Assembly: GCF_001612725.1 (NCBI RefSeq)
Contig: NZ_BDAZ01000071.1
Coordinates: forward strand, 1-64,000
DNA length: 64,000 nt
From: Nocardia anaemiae NBRC 100462
GTDB lineage: Bacteria > Actinomycetota > Actinomycetes > Mycobacteriales > Mycobacteriaceae
Direction of reading: 5' to 3'
A program made the position numbers and the translations under genes. Every line of letters begins with the position of its first letter. Positions within the stretch are counted from its first letter, which is position 1. The notes beneath the pieces were generated by a model. The model saw only the letters and a list, made by a program, of their open reading frames with translations, was not told the origin of the DNA and searched no databases. Positions 43,244 through 52,129 of this stretch are shown here, one piece after another.

Positions 43244-43981
43244 TCAGGTCAGCAGATCGAGGACGACCGCGCCGAGGCAGACCGCGATGACAATCGACAG
43301 CGCGATCGCGTCATTGCGGCCGGGGGCGCTCGGGCGGGCGGTGAGCTGGCCGGTGCCGCCGCGCGCGGTAATGGCCTCGCCCAGTTCGGTTGCCCGGCGG
43401 CTGGATACCGCCATGGCGGCGGTGAGGATATCGACGAGTGGATTGTCGGCGGCGCGATTGCGGAGGCTGTTCTTCGGGCGCAGTCGGCGGGCCGCGCGCA
43501 GCACCCGGATCTCCTCCATCAGCAGCGGCAGTCCGCGCAGCGTCAGCGCGATGACCACGGCCCATTCGTCCACGGGCACGCGGAATCTGCGCAAGGGGGA
43601 ACCGAGTTTGGCCAGTGCTGGGGCGATATCGCCCATCGGGGTGGTCCAGGCGATCAGGAACGAGGAGGCCAGCAGGATCAGACCGAAGACGGTGACATTG
43701 GTGTAGCGCAGCACGGCTTCGCTGCCCACCGGCACATTGAGCAGGGCGCCGACGCCGATCGCCGCCCAGAACCACCACGGCAGGCGCGGCAGTGTGCTCA
43801 GCGGCAGGCGGGCCGCCACTCCGATCGCGATCACGAATACCGCCATCAAGCCGAGGACCGGCCAGGACGGCAGGAACATGAGCAGCACACTGATCAGGAA
43901 TGCGCCGATGATCTTGGTTCCGGCCCAGAGCCGGTGCACCGGACTGGAAACCGGCACTTCGCGGAACAGCACCGCGCTCAT
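43244..43981 (-). CDS. ECF transporter T component (EcfT/CbiQ-like)
   Basis: 245-residue energy-coupling membrane protein with about five helices near the N-terminus and middle and a cytoplasmic C-terminal part. Two ARG-type coupling motifs are visible: RAARRLRP and EAITARGGT. VHRLWAGTKIIGAFLISV is the typical N-terminal helix start of CbiQ-type proteins. The ATG shares its A with the TAA of the upstream ATPase gene. Matches M. tuberculosis Rv2325c beside Rv2326c. Confidence 0.88.
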   Translation of the reverse strand: MSAVLFREVPVSSPVHRLWAGTKIIGAFLISVLLMFLPSWPVLGLMAVFVIAIGVAARLPLSTLPRLPWWFWAAIGVGALLNVPVGSEAVLRYTNVTVFGLILLASSFLIAWTTPMGDIAPALAKLGSPLRRFRVPVDEWAVVIALTLRGLPLLMEEIRVLRAARRLRPKNSLRNRAADNPLVDILTAAMAVSSRRATELGEAITARGGTGQLTARPSAPGRNDAIALSIVIAVCLGAVVLDLLT

Positions 43982-46095
43982 TATCGACCTCCGTTCCCGA
44001 GTCGCCAGGCCGGATCGCCGGGTCGCGGTTCAGGCATCACCGAACGTGGATCCGGTTGGTGTGCGGGCACATTCGCGGTGTCGCGGATCGGATCGGTCTC
44101 CAGTATGCGTCCGGCCTCGAGGTTGACGGTTCGATCGCAGACCGCGGCCATATCGTGCACGTCATGTGAGATGACGATCAGGGTGAGCCCGGAATCGCGC
44201 AGGCGGGCAAGCAATTCCACGATCTCGGCGCGGCCGTGCGGATCAAGTCCGGCCAGCGGCTCGTCGAGCACGACGACCGGCGCGTGACTGGCCACAATGG
44301 CCGCGAGCACCACGCGTTTGGCCTGACCGCCGCTGAGTTGTTCGATGGAGCGCGCGGCGAGTGCGCGATCCAGCCCCACCGCGTCGAGTGCGCGTCCGAC
44401 GGCGCCGGATCCGGTGGCTCGACCGCCCCAGTCCGCGATTTCGTCGCCGACCGTCTGTTTCTGCAGCTGCAGTCGGGAGTGCTGGAACGCCAATTCCACC
44501 CGGCCGATCTGCTTCGCGACCGGCTTACCGCCCAATTCGCAACGGCCGGAACTCGGTTCGATCAATCCGGCCATGATCCAGGCCAGCGTCGACTTGCCGG
44601 AACCATTGCCGCCCACCACGAGCAGCGCCTCGCCGCGTCGAACGGTCAGATCGACGCCGTGCAAAGCCGGTGCGGCCCAAGGTGTTCCGTGGTTATAGGT
44701 GTGGCGGACGTCGCTCAGCCGCAGGATGGTTTCGCCCATCGGTCGCCGCCGGACCGCGCCGCCGGGTTGCGGCCAGGCAGGCAGCCGCTCGACGGTCCGG
44801 CCACCGGCCAGATGTACCACCCGGTCGGCGGCGGCCGCATCGGCCTCGTGATGGGTGACCAGCACCACCGCCATCGGATGACGTTTGGGCAGTTCGGCCA
44901 GGAGCGCGACCAGATCGCGGCGACCGTCCGGATCGATCATCGATGTGGCCTCGTCGGCAATGAGCAGCGCTGGTCGGCGGGCCAAGGCGGCGGCAACCGC
45001 GAGCCGCTGCTGTTGACCGCCGGAGAGGGTCGCGGTCTCGCGATCGCCCAGACCGTCCAAGCCGACCTCGCGCAGCAGGCCATCGATATCGACCGCGGCG
45101 GCGAGCTCGGTGGACAGACCCCACACCACATCGTCGGCAACGAGCACGCCGAGCGTTTGACTCTCCGGCCGCTGCAGCACCAGCGCAGTGCCGCCCAGGT
45201 GGCCGAGGCCTGCCGCGCCGGGACGGTCCACGCTGCCGGTGGTCGGCGGAAGTCCCGCGAGCAGTCGGGTCAGTGTCGATTTGCCGGATCCGTTGTGGCC
45301 GACAATGGCCACGAATTCGCCGATATTCACGGTGAGATCGATGCCGGACAGCGCATCCACCGGCGCGCCCGGATAGCGAAAACCGACCTCGCGCAGCCGC
45401 ACCGGAAGCGGGGCGATAGGCCGGGCGTCCGGTGGTGCGTCGAGCCGGTCCTGACTGGGCAGCCAGGCCAGTCGGTCCAGGACCGAGCCCAGTACGAACC
45501 AGGAGAACACCGCCGTCGCGACGATCCCGACCAGCACACCACCGCCGATCAGGACCCACCACCAGCGGATCGCGGCATCCGCGGCATCGGCGATTCCGCG
45601 CCCGAGCGGTTCCAGCTGGGGCTGGCGCGCCACCGTCCGCTCCAGGCCCTCCGCGGTGCTGCGGATGGTGTTGAACAGCAGATCCCGGGACCGGGACAGT
45701 ACGAACAGCGATCCGACGGCGAAAGCCGCGAAGCCGAGCCCGGCGATTACCGATAGTCCGAGCACCGCGGGCAAGCCGCCGCGTCGTCGTTTGACGGTGC
45801 CGATAATGCCCGCGATGGTTGCCGAACTGAGAATGCCGAACGCGGGCACCAGGCCCGCCGCGACGAAGCAGACCAGCACGGCCGAACCGGTCGCGGTGAT
45901 CAGCGCGCGCAGCCGATAGCGGTGCGCGATCATGGCCAGCGGCACCGCGGCGACCAGTTGCAGTGCCGCGGCGAACGGAATCAGCGCACCGACGGTGACC
46001 AAGCCGACGGTGGCGCCGCCGAGCACCGCCCCCACCGCCAATTCGATCGGGCGCAGTGGTCCGCGCTCGGTGCGGCGGGCGGGCAGATCACTCAC
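43981..46095 (-). CDS. ECF transporter fused S-A-A protein
   Basis: 704 residues. About 1-215 are a membrane part (VGAVLGGATVGLVTVGALIPF, then about five more helices) that resembles an S-type substrate-binding component. Two complete ABC ATPases follow: Walker A VGHNGSGKST with LSGGQQQRLAVA and LLIADEATS, and VVGGNGSGKST with LSGGQAKRVVLA and VVVLDEPLAGL. So substrate component and both ATPases are one polypeptide, as in M. tuberculosis Rv2326c. Vitamins or metal ions are the usual cargo; no riboswitch was seen upstream, so cargo is unknown. Its TAA overlaps the ecfT start. Confidence 0.9.
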   Translation of the reverse strand: MSDLPARRTERGPLRPIELAVGAVLGGATVGLVTVGALIPFAAALQLVAAVPLAMIAHRYRLRALITATGSAVLVCFVAAGLVPAFGILSSATIAGIIGTVKRRRGGLPAVLGLSVIAGLGFAAFAVGSLFVLSRSRDLLFNTIRSTAEGLERTVARQPQLEPLGRGIADAADAAIRWWWVLIGGGVLVGIVATAVFSWFVLGSVLDRLAWLPSQDRLDAPPDARPIAPLPVRLREVGFRYPGAPVDALSGIDLTVNIGEFVAIVGHNGSGKSTLTRLLAGLPPTTGSVDRPGAAGLGHLGGTALVLQRPESQTLGVLVADDVVWGLSTELAAAVDIDGLLREVGLDGLGDRETATLSGGQQQRLAVAAALARRPALLIADEATSMIDPDGRRDLVALLAELPKRHPMAVVLVTHHEADAAAADRVVHLAGGRTVERLPAWPQPGGAVRRRPMGETILRLSDVRHTYNHGTPWAAPALHGVDLTVRRGEALLVVGGNGSGKSTLAWIMAGLIEPSSGRCELGGKPVAKQIGRVELAFQHSRLQLQKQTVGDEIADWGGRATGSGAVGRALDAVGLDRALAARSIEQLSGGQAKRVVLAAIVASHAPVVVLDEPLAGLDPHGRAEIVELLARLRDSGLTLIVISHDVHDMAAVCDRTVNLEAGRILETDPIRDTANVPAHQPDPRSVMPEPRPGDPAWRLGNGGR

Positions 46096-46157
46096 GGGTC
46101 AAGTCTGCCAGGATCCTGTGCACAGTTCGTGTGGTCTTTCTGTGGAGACCGTGAGCG

Positions 46158-47624
46158 TCAGGCGACCCGGGTCAGCTGGTAATCGGCGGCGTTCAGCTTG
46201 CGCACGCGACGGCGATAGGCGAGTTGTGGACCGGGCCAGTTATTCGTGATCCGGCCCGAAGCGGTGCGGTACCAGCTGGAACAGAAGTTCCACGGTGTGC
46301 GCGCGAGACGCTGCTGGACCGCGGTATTGAATCGCGCCTCCGCCTCCGGACGCACCTCGAGCACGTGGCCGGGACGTTCGGCGAGTAGTTGGACGGCCTG
46401 GCGGATATAGCGGGCCTGCGATTCGATCATGTAGATGATCGAGCCGACGCCGAGATTGGTATTCGGCCCGTAGACCAGGAAAAGATTCGGGAAGTCGGGC
46501 ACGGTGATGCCGCAGTAGGCGTGCGCGCCGTCCGCCCAGGCATCGGCGAGCTTGCGGCCCGCGCGGCCGTAGAGAGTCATGGGCCAGAGGAATTCGGTGC
46601 CCTTGAATCCGGTGCCGTAGATGATCACGTCCGCCTCGTGCACCGTGCCGTCGGCGGTGCGCACGCCGTTCGGCACGATTTCGGTGATGGCGGTGGTCTC
46701 TACCCGCACATTGGGTTCGAGCAGGGCCGGATAGTAGTCGTTGGAGAACAGCCCGCGCTTACAGCCGACCGGATAGTCGGGGGTGAGCTTGGCGCGCAGT
46801 TCCGGATCCGGGACCTGTTCTTCCAGATGCTTCGACGCGATCTGCTCGACCCCTCGCGCGATCCACGGAAATTCGACAAGGCCGAGCGCGATGAATTCGG
46901 CGATGGCCCACCAGCCGAAGCGTTCGACGAGCAGCGCGCCGGGCAGCCGCGCGAAGAGTTTGTGCTGGATCGGGGTGTAGTCGGTATCGAATTTGGGCAG
47001 CACCCAGGCCGGTGTGCGCTGGAACAGCGTGAGGTGTTCGACTCGCGGCTGGATCTGCGGGATGTATTGGACGGCGCTCGCGCCGGTACCGATGCAGGCG
47101 ACGCGTTTACCGGCCAACTCGACGCCGTGATCCCATTCGGCGGAGTGGAATGCCTGACCGGTGAAGGTGTCGATGCCGGGAATGTTCGGCAGGGCTGGCC
47201 GGGACAATTGGCCGACCGCGGAGATGAGCACGTCGGCGGTTCGGGCCGTGCCGTCCTTGGTCCGTACGGTCCAGCGGCCGGAAGTGTCGTCGAATTCGGC
47301 GTCGGTCACTTCGGCACCGAAATGGATCGCCTCCAGCAGTCGGTGCCGCTGGGCGACCCCGCGCAGGTAGTCGTGGATCGCGGCCTGTCCGGAATAGCGC
47401 TGCGGCCAGTCCGGCTTGGGCTCATAGGAGAACGAGTACAGCGGCGACGGCACATCGCAGGCCGCGCCGGGATAGGTGTTCTCTCGCCAGACCCCGCCGA
47501 TGTCGGTGCCGCGCTCCAGGATGGTGATATCGTCGAAACCATTGCGCCGCAATTCGATTGCCATCCCGATGCCGCCGAAACCGGCACCGATGATGATGAC
47601 CGATGGCCGCTCGCCAGCTGTCAT
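46158..47624 (-). CDS. Flavin-containing (Baeyer-Villiger type) monooxygenase
   Basis: 488-residue class B flavoprotein monooxygenase. FAD motif GAGFGGIG near the start, NADPH motif GTGASAVQYIP, and the Baeyer-Villiger fingerprint FTGQAFHSAEWDHG. RENTYPGAACDVPSPLYSFS is the classic BVMO substrate-loop region. It converts ketones to esters or lactones with NADPH and O2. ATG at 47624 is chosen because GAGGAG lies eight bases before; a GTG nine bases earlier would be too close. Divergent from an AraC regulator (86 bases), which probably controls it. Confidence 0.92.
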   Translation of the reverse strand: MTAGERPSVIIIGAGFGGIGMAIELRRNGFDDITILERGTDIGGVWRENTYPGAACDVPSPLYSFSYEPKPDWPQRYSGQAAIHDYLRGVAQRHRLLEAIHFGAEVTDAEFDDTSGRWTVRTKDGTARTADVLISAVGQLSRPALPNIPGIDTFTGQAFHSAEWDHGVELAGKRVACIGTGASAVQYIPQIQPRVEHLTLFQRTPAWVLPKFDTDYTPIQHKLFARLPGALLVERFGWWAIAEFIALGLVEFPWIARGVEQIASKHLEEQVPDPELRAKLTPDYPVGCKRGLFSNDYYPALLEPNVRVETTAITEIVPNGVRTADGTVHEADVIIYGTGFKGTEFLWPMTLYGRAGRKLADAWADGAHAYCGITVPDFPNLFLVYGPNTNLGVGSIIYMIESQARYIRQAVQLLAERPGHVLEVRPEAEARFNTAVQQRLARTPWNFCSSWYRTASGRITNNWPGPQLAYRRRVRKLNAADYQLTRVA

Positions 47625-47710
47625 ATGTGGCACTCCTCACACCGCTGTAGCTGAGTTCCACTCTAAGACTGCCGATCGTGCAGGTCAGCGTATAGAGATT
47701 TTCGGCCATA

Positions 47711-48778
47711 ATGTCCGCTGTGGAGCGGGTACAGGATCCGGGCATCCGCGACTGGAACTTTCCGCGCGGCATCGCCAGCGTGGCGCTTATGGTCGGCTAT
47801 GCCGGTGAACAGGGCGTGCCCGTCGCGCGCATGCTCGCCGGAACCGGGCTGACCGAGGCCATGCTGCATGATCCGGACGCGCAGATCGATGCGCGCATCG
47901 AACTCGCCGTCATCCGCAATCTTGTCCGCGAACTCGCCGATAGACCCGCGCTCGGTATCGAGATCGGCCGCCGGTATCGGATCACCACCTTCGGCATCTT
48001 CGGCTTCGCGTGCGTCAGCAGTCCGACGCTCGGTGAGGCCATCTCGTTCGCGCTGCGCTATCTGGAGCTGAGCTTCACCTTCTGCCTGCCGGTCGCGGAA
48101 TGGGGAGAGGGCGAGTTCATCGCCTGGGTGCACGACGAATCGATTCCGGCCGATGTGCGCCAATTCCTGGTCGAACGCGATGTGACCGCCATGCATCAGG
48201 TGATGAGCGATCTGATCGGTAAACAGCTGCCGCTCACCAGGGCCGAATTCCGTTTTCCTGAGCCGACTTACCTCGATCGGATCATGGAGGTCACCCAGGT
48301 GCGGCCGCGTTTCGGGCAGCCGCGCAATCTGTTCACGATCGATCCGGCAATGCTGGAACAGCCACTGCCGCAGGCCAACGAGCACACCTGGGCCATGTGC
48401 CTGGCGCAATGCCGGGATCTGGTGGACCGCCGCCGCGCCCGCACGGGTATCGCGGCCGAGGTACGCGAACTCCTGGTGCCCGGTGGTGCGGACGGATTCG
48501 CCGCCCCACGCGGAATCGACTCCGTAGCACGCGATCTCAATATGAGCACCCGCACCCTGCGCCGCCACCTCGATGCCGCTGGCACCAGCTATCGCGCACT
48601 GCTGGACGAGGTGCGCCGCGCACTCGCCGAGGAGATGCTCACCGCCACACCGCTATCGGTGAGCGATGTGGCCATCCGGCTCGGCTACGCCGAATCCTCC
48701 ACCTTCATCTACGCCTTCAAGCGCTGGACCGGCGCGACACCGGCCGCCTACCGCCGCGAACGCGTGGTGCGGCGCTAA
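47711..48778 (+). CDS. AraC-family transcriptional regulator
   Basis: 355 residues: N-terminal arabinose-binding-like domain of the OruR type (residues about 20-210, MLAGTGLTEAMLHDPDAQID) and a C-terminal double helix-turn-helix (about 255-350; SVARDLNMSTRTLRRHL and SVSDVAIRLGYAESSTFIYAFKRW). Divergent from the flavin monooxygenase gene, the likely target. Its stop overlaps the stop of the convergent phosphodiesterase by four bases. Confidence 0.9.
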   Translation: MSAVERVQDPGIRDWNFPRGIASVALMVGYAGEQGVPVARMLAGTGLTEAMLHDPDAQIDARIELAVIRNLVRELADRPALGIEIGRRYRITTFGIFGFACVSSPTLGEAISFALRYLELSFTFCLPVAEWGEGEFIAWVHDESIPADVRQFLVERDVTAMHQVMSDLIGKQLPLTRAEFRFPEPTYLDRIMEVTQVRPRFGQPRNLFTIDPAMLEQPLPQANEHTWAMCLAQCRDLVDRRRARTGIAAEVRELLVPGGADGFAAPRGIDSVARDLNMSTRTLRRHLDAAGTSYRALLDEVRRALAEEMLTATPLSVSDVAIRLGYAESSTFIYAFKRWTGATPAAYRRERVVRR

Positions 48779-49554
48779 TCCGGCTGCACCGCGATCCAGC
48801 CGTCCATCGCGACATTGCGGAAATGTGTTGTGATGCGGTGGTTTTCGTCGATGACATGCAGGGCGACGGCGGGATCCGGTGCGTAGTCCATGACGCGGTG
48901 GGGGAGTTCGAGTTCCCACTCCCCGCCGAGTACGGAGGCGGTGCTCGGCGCGATCAGCAGCGGGCGGCCCGCGAAGGTGGTCGCGGCGGCGGAGTGCGCA
49001 TGTCCGGTGATCACGCCGACAATGCGTTCGTCGGCGGCGACCAGCTCGGCGAATTTCTCGGGTTCGGCCAGCGAGATTTCATCGACGACCGGACTGAACA
49101 GATGTGCGGGCGGATGGTGCAGTGCGAGGAGTATGGGCGCGTCGGCGGGCGCGGCGACGAGTACGCCGCGCAACCAGTCGTAGGTTTCCTCGCCGAGTCG
49201 GCCGCCGGGTTCGCCGGGGACGCTCGAATCCAGCAGGGCCACGGTCAGATTGCCGATCCGGTGTGCGTGGTTGATCGGCGCGGTAGATGCGGCTTCGCCG
49301 AGCAGGATCGTGCGGAAGGCGGCGCGGTCGTCGTGATTGCCGGGCAGGGCGTAGACCGGGATATCGGCGTCGAGTGCGACGCGTGCCTCGGCGTACTGCT
49401 CGGGTTTACCCGAATCGGTGATATCGCCGGTCACCAGGATGGCATCGGGCCTGCGTCGCAGCTCGGCGAGATAGGCCATGACCCGCTCGGCGCGTTCGGC
49501 ATTGCGGGTGCCGAGATCGAAATGGGTATCGCTGACCTGGGCCACCAGGATCAT
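48775..49554 (-). CDS. Metallophosphoesterase, CpdA/Icc-like
   Basis: 259-residue calcineurin-like phosphoesterase. All metal motifs are present: SDTHFD, VTGDITDSG, LPGNHD, LALHHPPAH and GHAHSA. Its nearest known type is 3',5'-cAMP phosphodiesterase CpdA (Rv0805 in M. tuberculosis). A class III adenylate cyclase is 2.6 kb away, so both ends of cAMP turnover are in the window, though this does not show they work together. Confidence 0.9.
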   Translation of the reverse strand: MILVAQVSDTHFDLGTRNAERAERVMAYLAELRRRPDAILVTGDITDSGKPEQYAEARVALDADIPVYALPGNHDDRAAFRTILLGEAASTAPINHAHRIGNLTVALLDSSVPGEPGGRLGEETYDWLRGVLVAAPADAPILLALHHPPAHLFSPVVDEISLAEPEKFAELVAADERIVGVITGHAHSAAATTFAGRPLLIAPSTASVLGGEWELELPHRVMDYAPDPAVALHVIDENHRITTHFRNVAMDGWIAVQPD

Positions 49555-49715
49555 CGGCGTTCGCTTTCTCTGGGGGATCGCTCCATTGCGTCAGAGTGTG
49601 CCCGCATCGTGTGCTGGCACCCCTTCAGGCTAGATGACCTGCGGGTTCCGCGTCGTCATGAGGCTGGCCACCGGTAGCAGACCGCGGGGTCGGAAGTGGT
49701 CGCGCGCACGTCGGG

Positions 49716-50150
49716 TCAGCTCGACGAGTCGACGACCGAGGCCCACAGCGTCTGCAGTGACCGCAGGAACGACTTGCGATCGGCGGCGGGGAGCTGGGAC
49801 AGCAGTTGGTTCTCCTGCTCCTGGATATCGCGTTGCGCCTGGTCGCGGGTGGTCCGACCGGCCGGGGTGAGCGATATCAGGCGTGCGCGCCGGTCGGCCG
49901 GATCGGGATCGCGGCGGATGAGGCCGCGCTGCTGGAGTTCGTCGAGCGTGCCGATGATGCGCGTCTTATCCGCGCGGATCTTCTTGGCCAGCGCGGCCTG
50001 GGTATAGACGGGTTCGTCGCCGAGTCCGAGCAGGACCACATAGCCCCACATGGTCAGGCCGTGCCGCTCGAGTATGGGCAGCTCGGCCGCGGCGAGGGCG
50101 CGGCCGAGCGGCGCGATCATCGCGGCGAGATCGGGGCGCTTTTCGGGCAT
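49716..50150 (-). CDS. MarR-family transcriptional regulator
   Basis: 144 residues, one winged helix (TQAALAKKIRADKTRIIGTLDELQQRGLI, DRRARLISLTPAGR wing). Divergent from a TIGR03086 gene across an 86-base gap with a palindrome and direct repeats, so it likely represses itself and that gene. Start GTG/ATG choice is not critical; ATG at 50150. Confidence 0.9.
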   Translation of the reverse strand: MPEKRPDLAAMIAPLGRALAAAELPILERHGLTMWGYVVLLGLGDEPVYTQAALAKKIRADKTRIIGTLDELQQRGLIRRDPDPADRRARLISLTPAGRTTRDQAQRDIQEQENQLLSQLPAADRKSFLRSLQTLWASVVDSSS

Positions 50151-50169
50151 GGGTAGAAAATACCGCTTG

Positions 50170-50205
50170 GCTTATGATAAGCATGAGCATACGATACGCA
50201 TGAGC
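50170..50205. promoter_or_regulatory. Candidate MarR operator
   Basis: GCTTATGATAAGC (50170-50182) is a perfect 6-1-6 inverted repeat. The direct repeat GCATGAGC occurs at 50181-50188 and 50198-50205. Both lie between the divergent starts of the MarR gene (50150) and the TIGR03086 gene (50237). Confidence 0.5.
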
Positions 50206-50236
50206 TTATTAATTGGGATGTATCGAGAGGACAGCG

Positions 50237-50881
50237 ATGACCACCGATTCCGCCACCGCCGCCGAGCTGCAAACACTCAAATCGCTAGGGACACAGGTCG
50301 ATCTGATCGCCCTCAATGCCCAGGCCGTGCGCACCAGCATCGACGTTGTTTCCCAGCTGACCGCCACCGATCTGGCCAAGCCGACGCCGTGCGCCGGGTG
50401 GACGCTGCACGGATTGCTGGCGCACATGATCACCCAGCACTACGGCTTCGCGGCCGCCTCCCGCGGCGAGGGCGACCTGTCGCTGTGGCGGCTGCGCCCG
50501 CTGGGCGCGGACCCGGTCGCGGACTACCGTGCCGCCGCCGAACATGTACTTGCATCCTTCGCCGAGGACGGCGTGCTCGACCGCACCTTCCCACTGCCGG
50601 AATTCACCAGAGCCTTCGAATTCTCCGGACCCGAGGCGGTCAGCTTCCACTTCATCGACTACGTCGTGCACTCCTGGGACGTTGCCCGAACTCTCGGCCG
50701 CACAGTGCATTTCGATGACGACCTGCTCGCCGTCGCATTATCGGTAGCCGAAGTCGTCCCCGGCGGCTCGGCCCGCCTGGCACCCGGCGCGGCTTTCGGC
50801 CCGGTGATCACCTGGTCCGGTGACTCGGCGCTCGACGAGATCGTCGCCATGCTCGGGCGCTCCCCGAGTTGGCCGGATTAG
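50237..50881 (+). CDS. TIGR03086-family metal-binding (DinB/mycothiol-dependent-like) protein
   Basis: 214 residues. TPCAGWTLHGLLAHMITQHYG is the maleylpyruvate isomerase-type N-terminal domain with a metal His, and FHFIDYVVHSWDVARTLG supplies the other two His ligands (residues about 140-150). Related proteins are metal-dependent, mycothiol-linked enzymes, but the reaction is unknown. ATG at 50237 follows GAGAGG. Divergent from marR. Confidence 0.85.
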   Translation: MTTDSATAAELQTLKSLGTQVDLIALNAQAVRTSIDVVSQLTATDLAKPTPCAGWTLHGLLAHMITQHYGFAAASRGEGDLSLWRLRPLGADPVADYRAAAEHVLASFAEDGVLDRTFPLPEFTRAFEFSGPEAVSFHFIDYVVHSWDVARTLGRTVHFDDDLLAVALSVAEVVPGGSARLAPGAAFGPVITWSGDSALDEIVAMLGRSPSWPD

Positions 50882-51283
50882 TCCACGCTCGATTGATAAC
50901 GCCAGGCCGAATTGGATTGCCACGCAGGGAATTCCCGCATTCCGTGCGTGTCCCTGATGCGGCGCGTGGTGGTGAACCTGGGCGGGCGGCGTCAACTTCG
51001 CGCGATTGCCTCTGCGCTTCCGCTCCGGCGATTGCCGCTCGCGGAGATCCCCCACGCCGCTGCTGCGGCACATCGACTGGTCGCAGCGGGCGCGAATCAG
51101 GTTGCCGTTCAGGGGTTCCACCCTATTAAGTGCAGGCGTGAGGTGAGCGGCGTTGGACCGCCGGACAGAAGATGCAGCATGTGGCTGCATGCCGAATCCG
51201 GCCAGGTGATTCGGCGAGCGCGATTTGGCTGGCCGCCCATGGATTGCCCGAGTGATCCGTGCGTGGGTTCGGCTGGTCGAAGG
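50882..51283. other. Gene-free stretch
   Basis: 402 bases between a plus-strand and a minus-strand gene. Contains a hairpin ATGCAGC/GCTGCAT (51172-51190). One plus frame around 50950-51130 has a faint resemblance to the end of a zinc-type alcohol dehydrogenase, too weak to call a remnant. No gene is supported. Confidence 0.55.
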
Positions 51284-52075
51284 CTATTCGGTTGGGGGGA
51301 GCGGGGATTCGGTGGTGTGTAGCAGGTTGTCGGCGTGTTGGAGGAGGGCTTCCGCGTCGGGGGTGGGTTGTAGTGGGTGCCAGAAGTCGGGGGTCGGGGT
51401 TGCTTGGAGGGTGAGTGTCGGGGGTGTGCGCCAAGGGGCCGCCAGGGCGAGTTGCCACGAGTGGAGGTAGGTGCGGTCGTGTCGGGCGGATTTGTCGAAT
51501 AGGGGGTCGCCGACGATGGGGTGTCCGATCCAGGCCAGGTGTACCCGGATCTGGTGGCGGCGGCCGGTGATCGGGCGGACCGCGAGCAGGGTGTGCGTGT
51601 CGGTGCGCAAGACCGCTGTGAACCGGGTTGTCGACGGATAGTTCTTGGTGGCCAAGAGATCCGCGTCATCGACGAACCAGCGCCCCGCCTGCTCGCGAAT
51701 GGACTCACGCGGCGCGGCGATTCGCACGCGGTTCTTGCGGCCGACGCTGAGCGGCAGTTCGATGACGCCGCGATCGGGCAGGCCGGTCGATTCGACGATC
51801 GCCAGGTAGGCCTTCTCGGCCGTCTGCTTATTGAACTGCCTGGTCAGCTGCCCGTGCGCGCCCAGATCCTTCGCCAGCAGCACCAGTCCGGAGGTCACCT
51901 TGTCGATCCGGTGCACCGGATACAGCGTTTCCCCCACCGCGGCCGCCGCCTCGACGATATCGCTGTCGTGCCGCTCCCCGGTCACCGAAATCCCGGCGGG
52001 CTTGTTCAACGCCAATACCGCCGCGTCCTCCTCGATAACGCAGCTCTTCCGCAACTCGGCCCACTCGAACTCCAC
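51284..52075 (-). CDS. RluA-family pseudouridine synthase
   Basis: 263 residues. Catalytic Asp58 in LYPVHRIDKVTSGLVLLAK; the PITGRRHQIRVHLAWIGHPIVGDPLF segment is the conserved C-terminal core. It lacks an S4 RNA-binding domain. Modifies a uridine in rRNA or tRNA; target unknown. The C-terminal 60 residues (TPTPDFWHPLQPTPDAE) are a Nocardia-like tail. GTG at 52075. Confidence 0.9.
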   Translation of the reverse strand: MEFEWAELRKSCVIEEDAAVLALNKPAGISVTGERHDSDIVEAAAAVGETLYPVHRIDKVTSGLVLLAKDLGAHGQLTRQFNKQTAEKAYLAIVESTGLPDRGVIELPLSVGRKNRVRIAAPRESIREQAGRWFVDDADLLATKNYPSTTRFTAVLRTDTHTLLAVRPITGRRHQIRVHLAWIGHPIVGDPLFDKSARHDRTYLHSWQLALAAPWRTPPTLTLQATPTPDFWHPLQPTPDAEALLQHADNLLHTTESPLPPTE

Positions 52076-52129
52076 CGAACGAGCTTAGGTCGTGCGGGTG
52101 CCCGCTGTTGTGGCGCAGCAAGTGGCGCG

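Noticed and set aside
44236..45756. 506-codon plus-strand frame opposite the ECF protein
   Set aside because: Antisense shadow; the minus frame has two complete ABC ATPases.
50912..51322. Frame resembling the end of a zinc-type alcohol dehydrogenase
   Set aside because: Resemblance is limited to a few residues (IASALPLRRLPLAEIPHA), there is no start and the rest is not protein-like.
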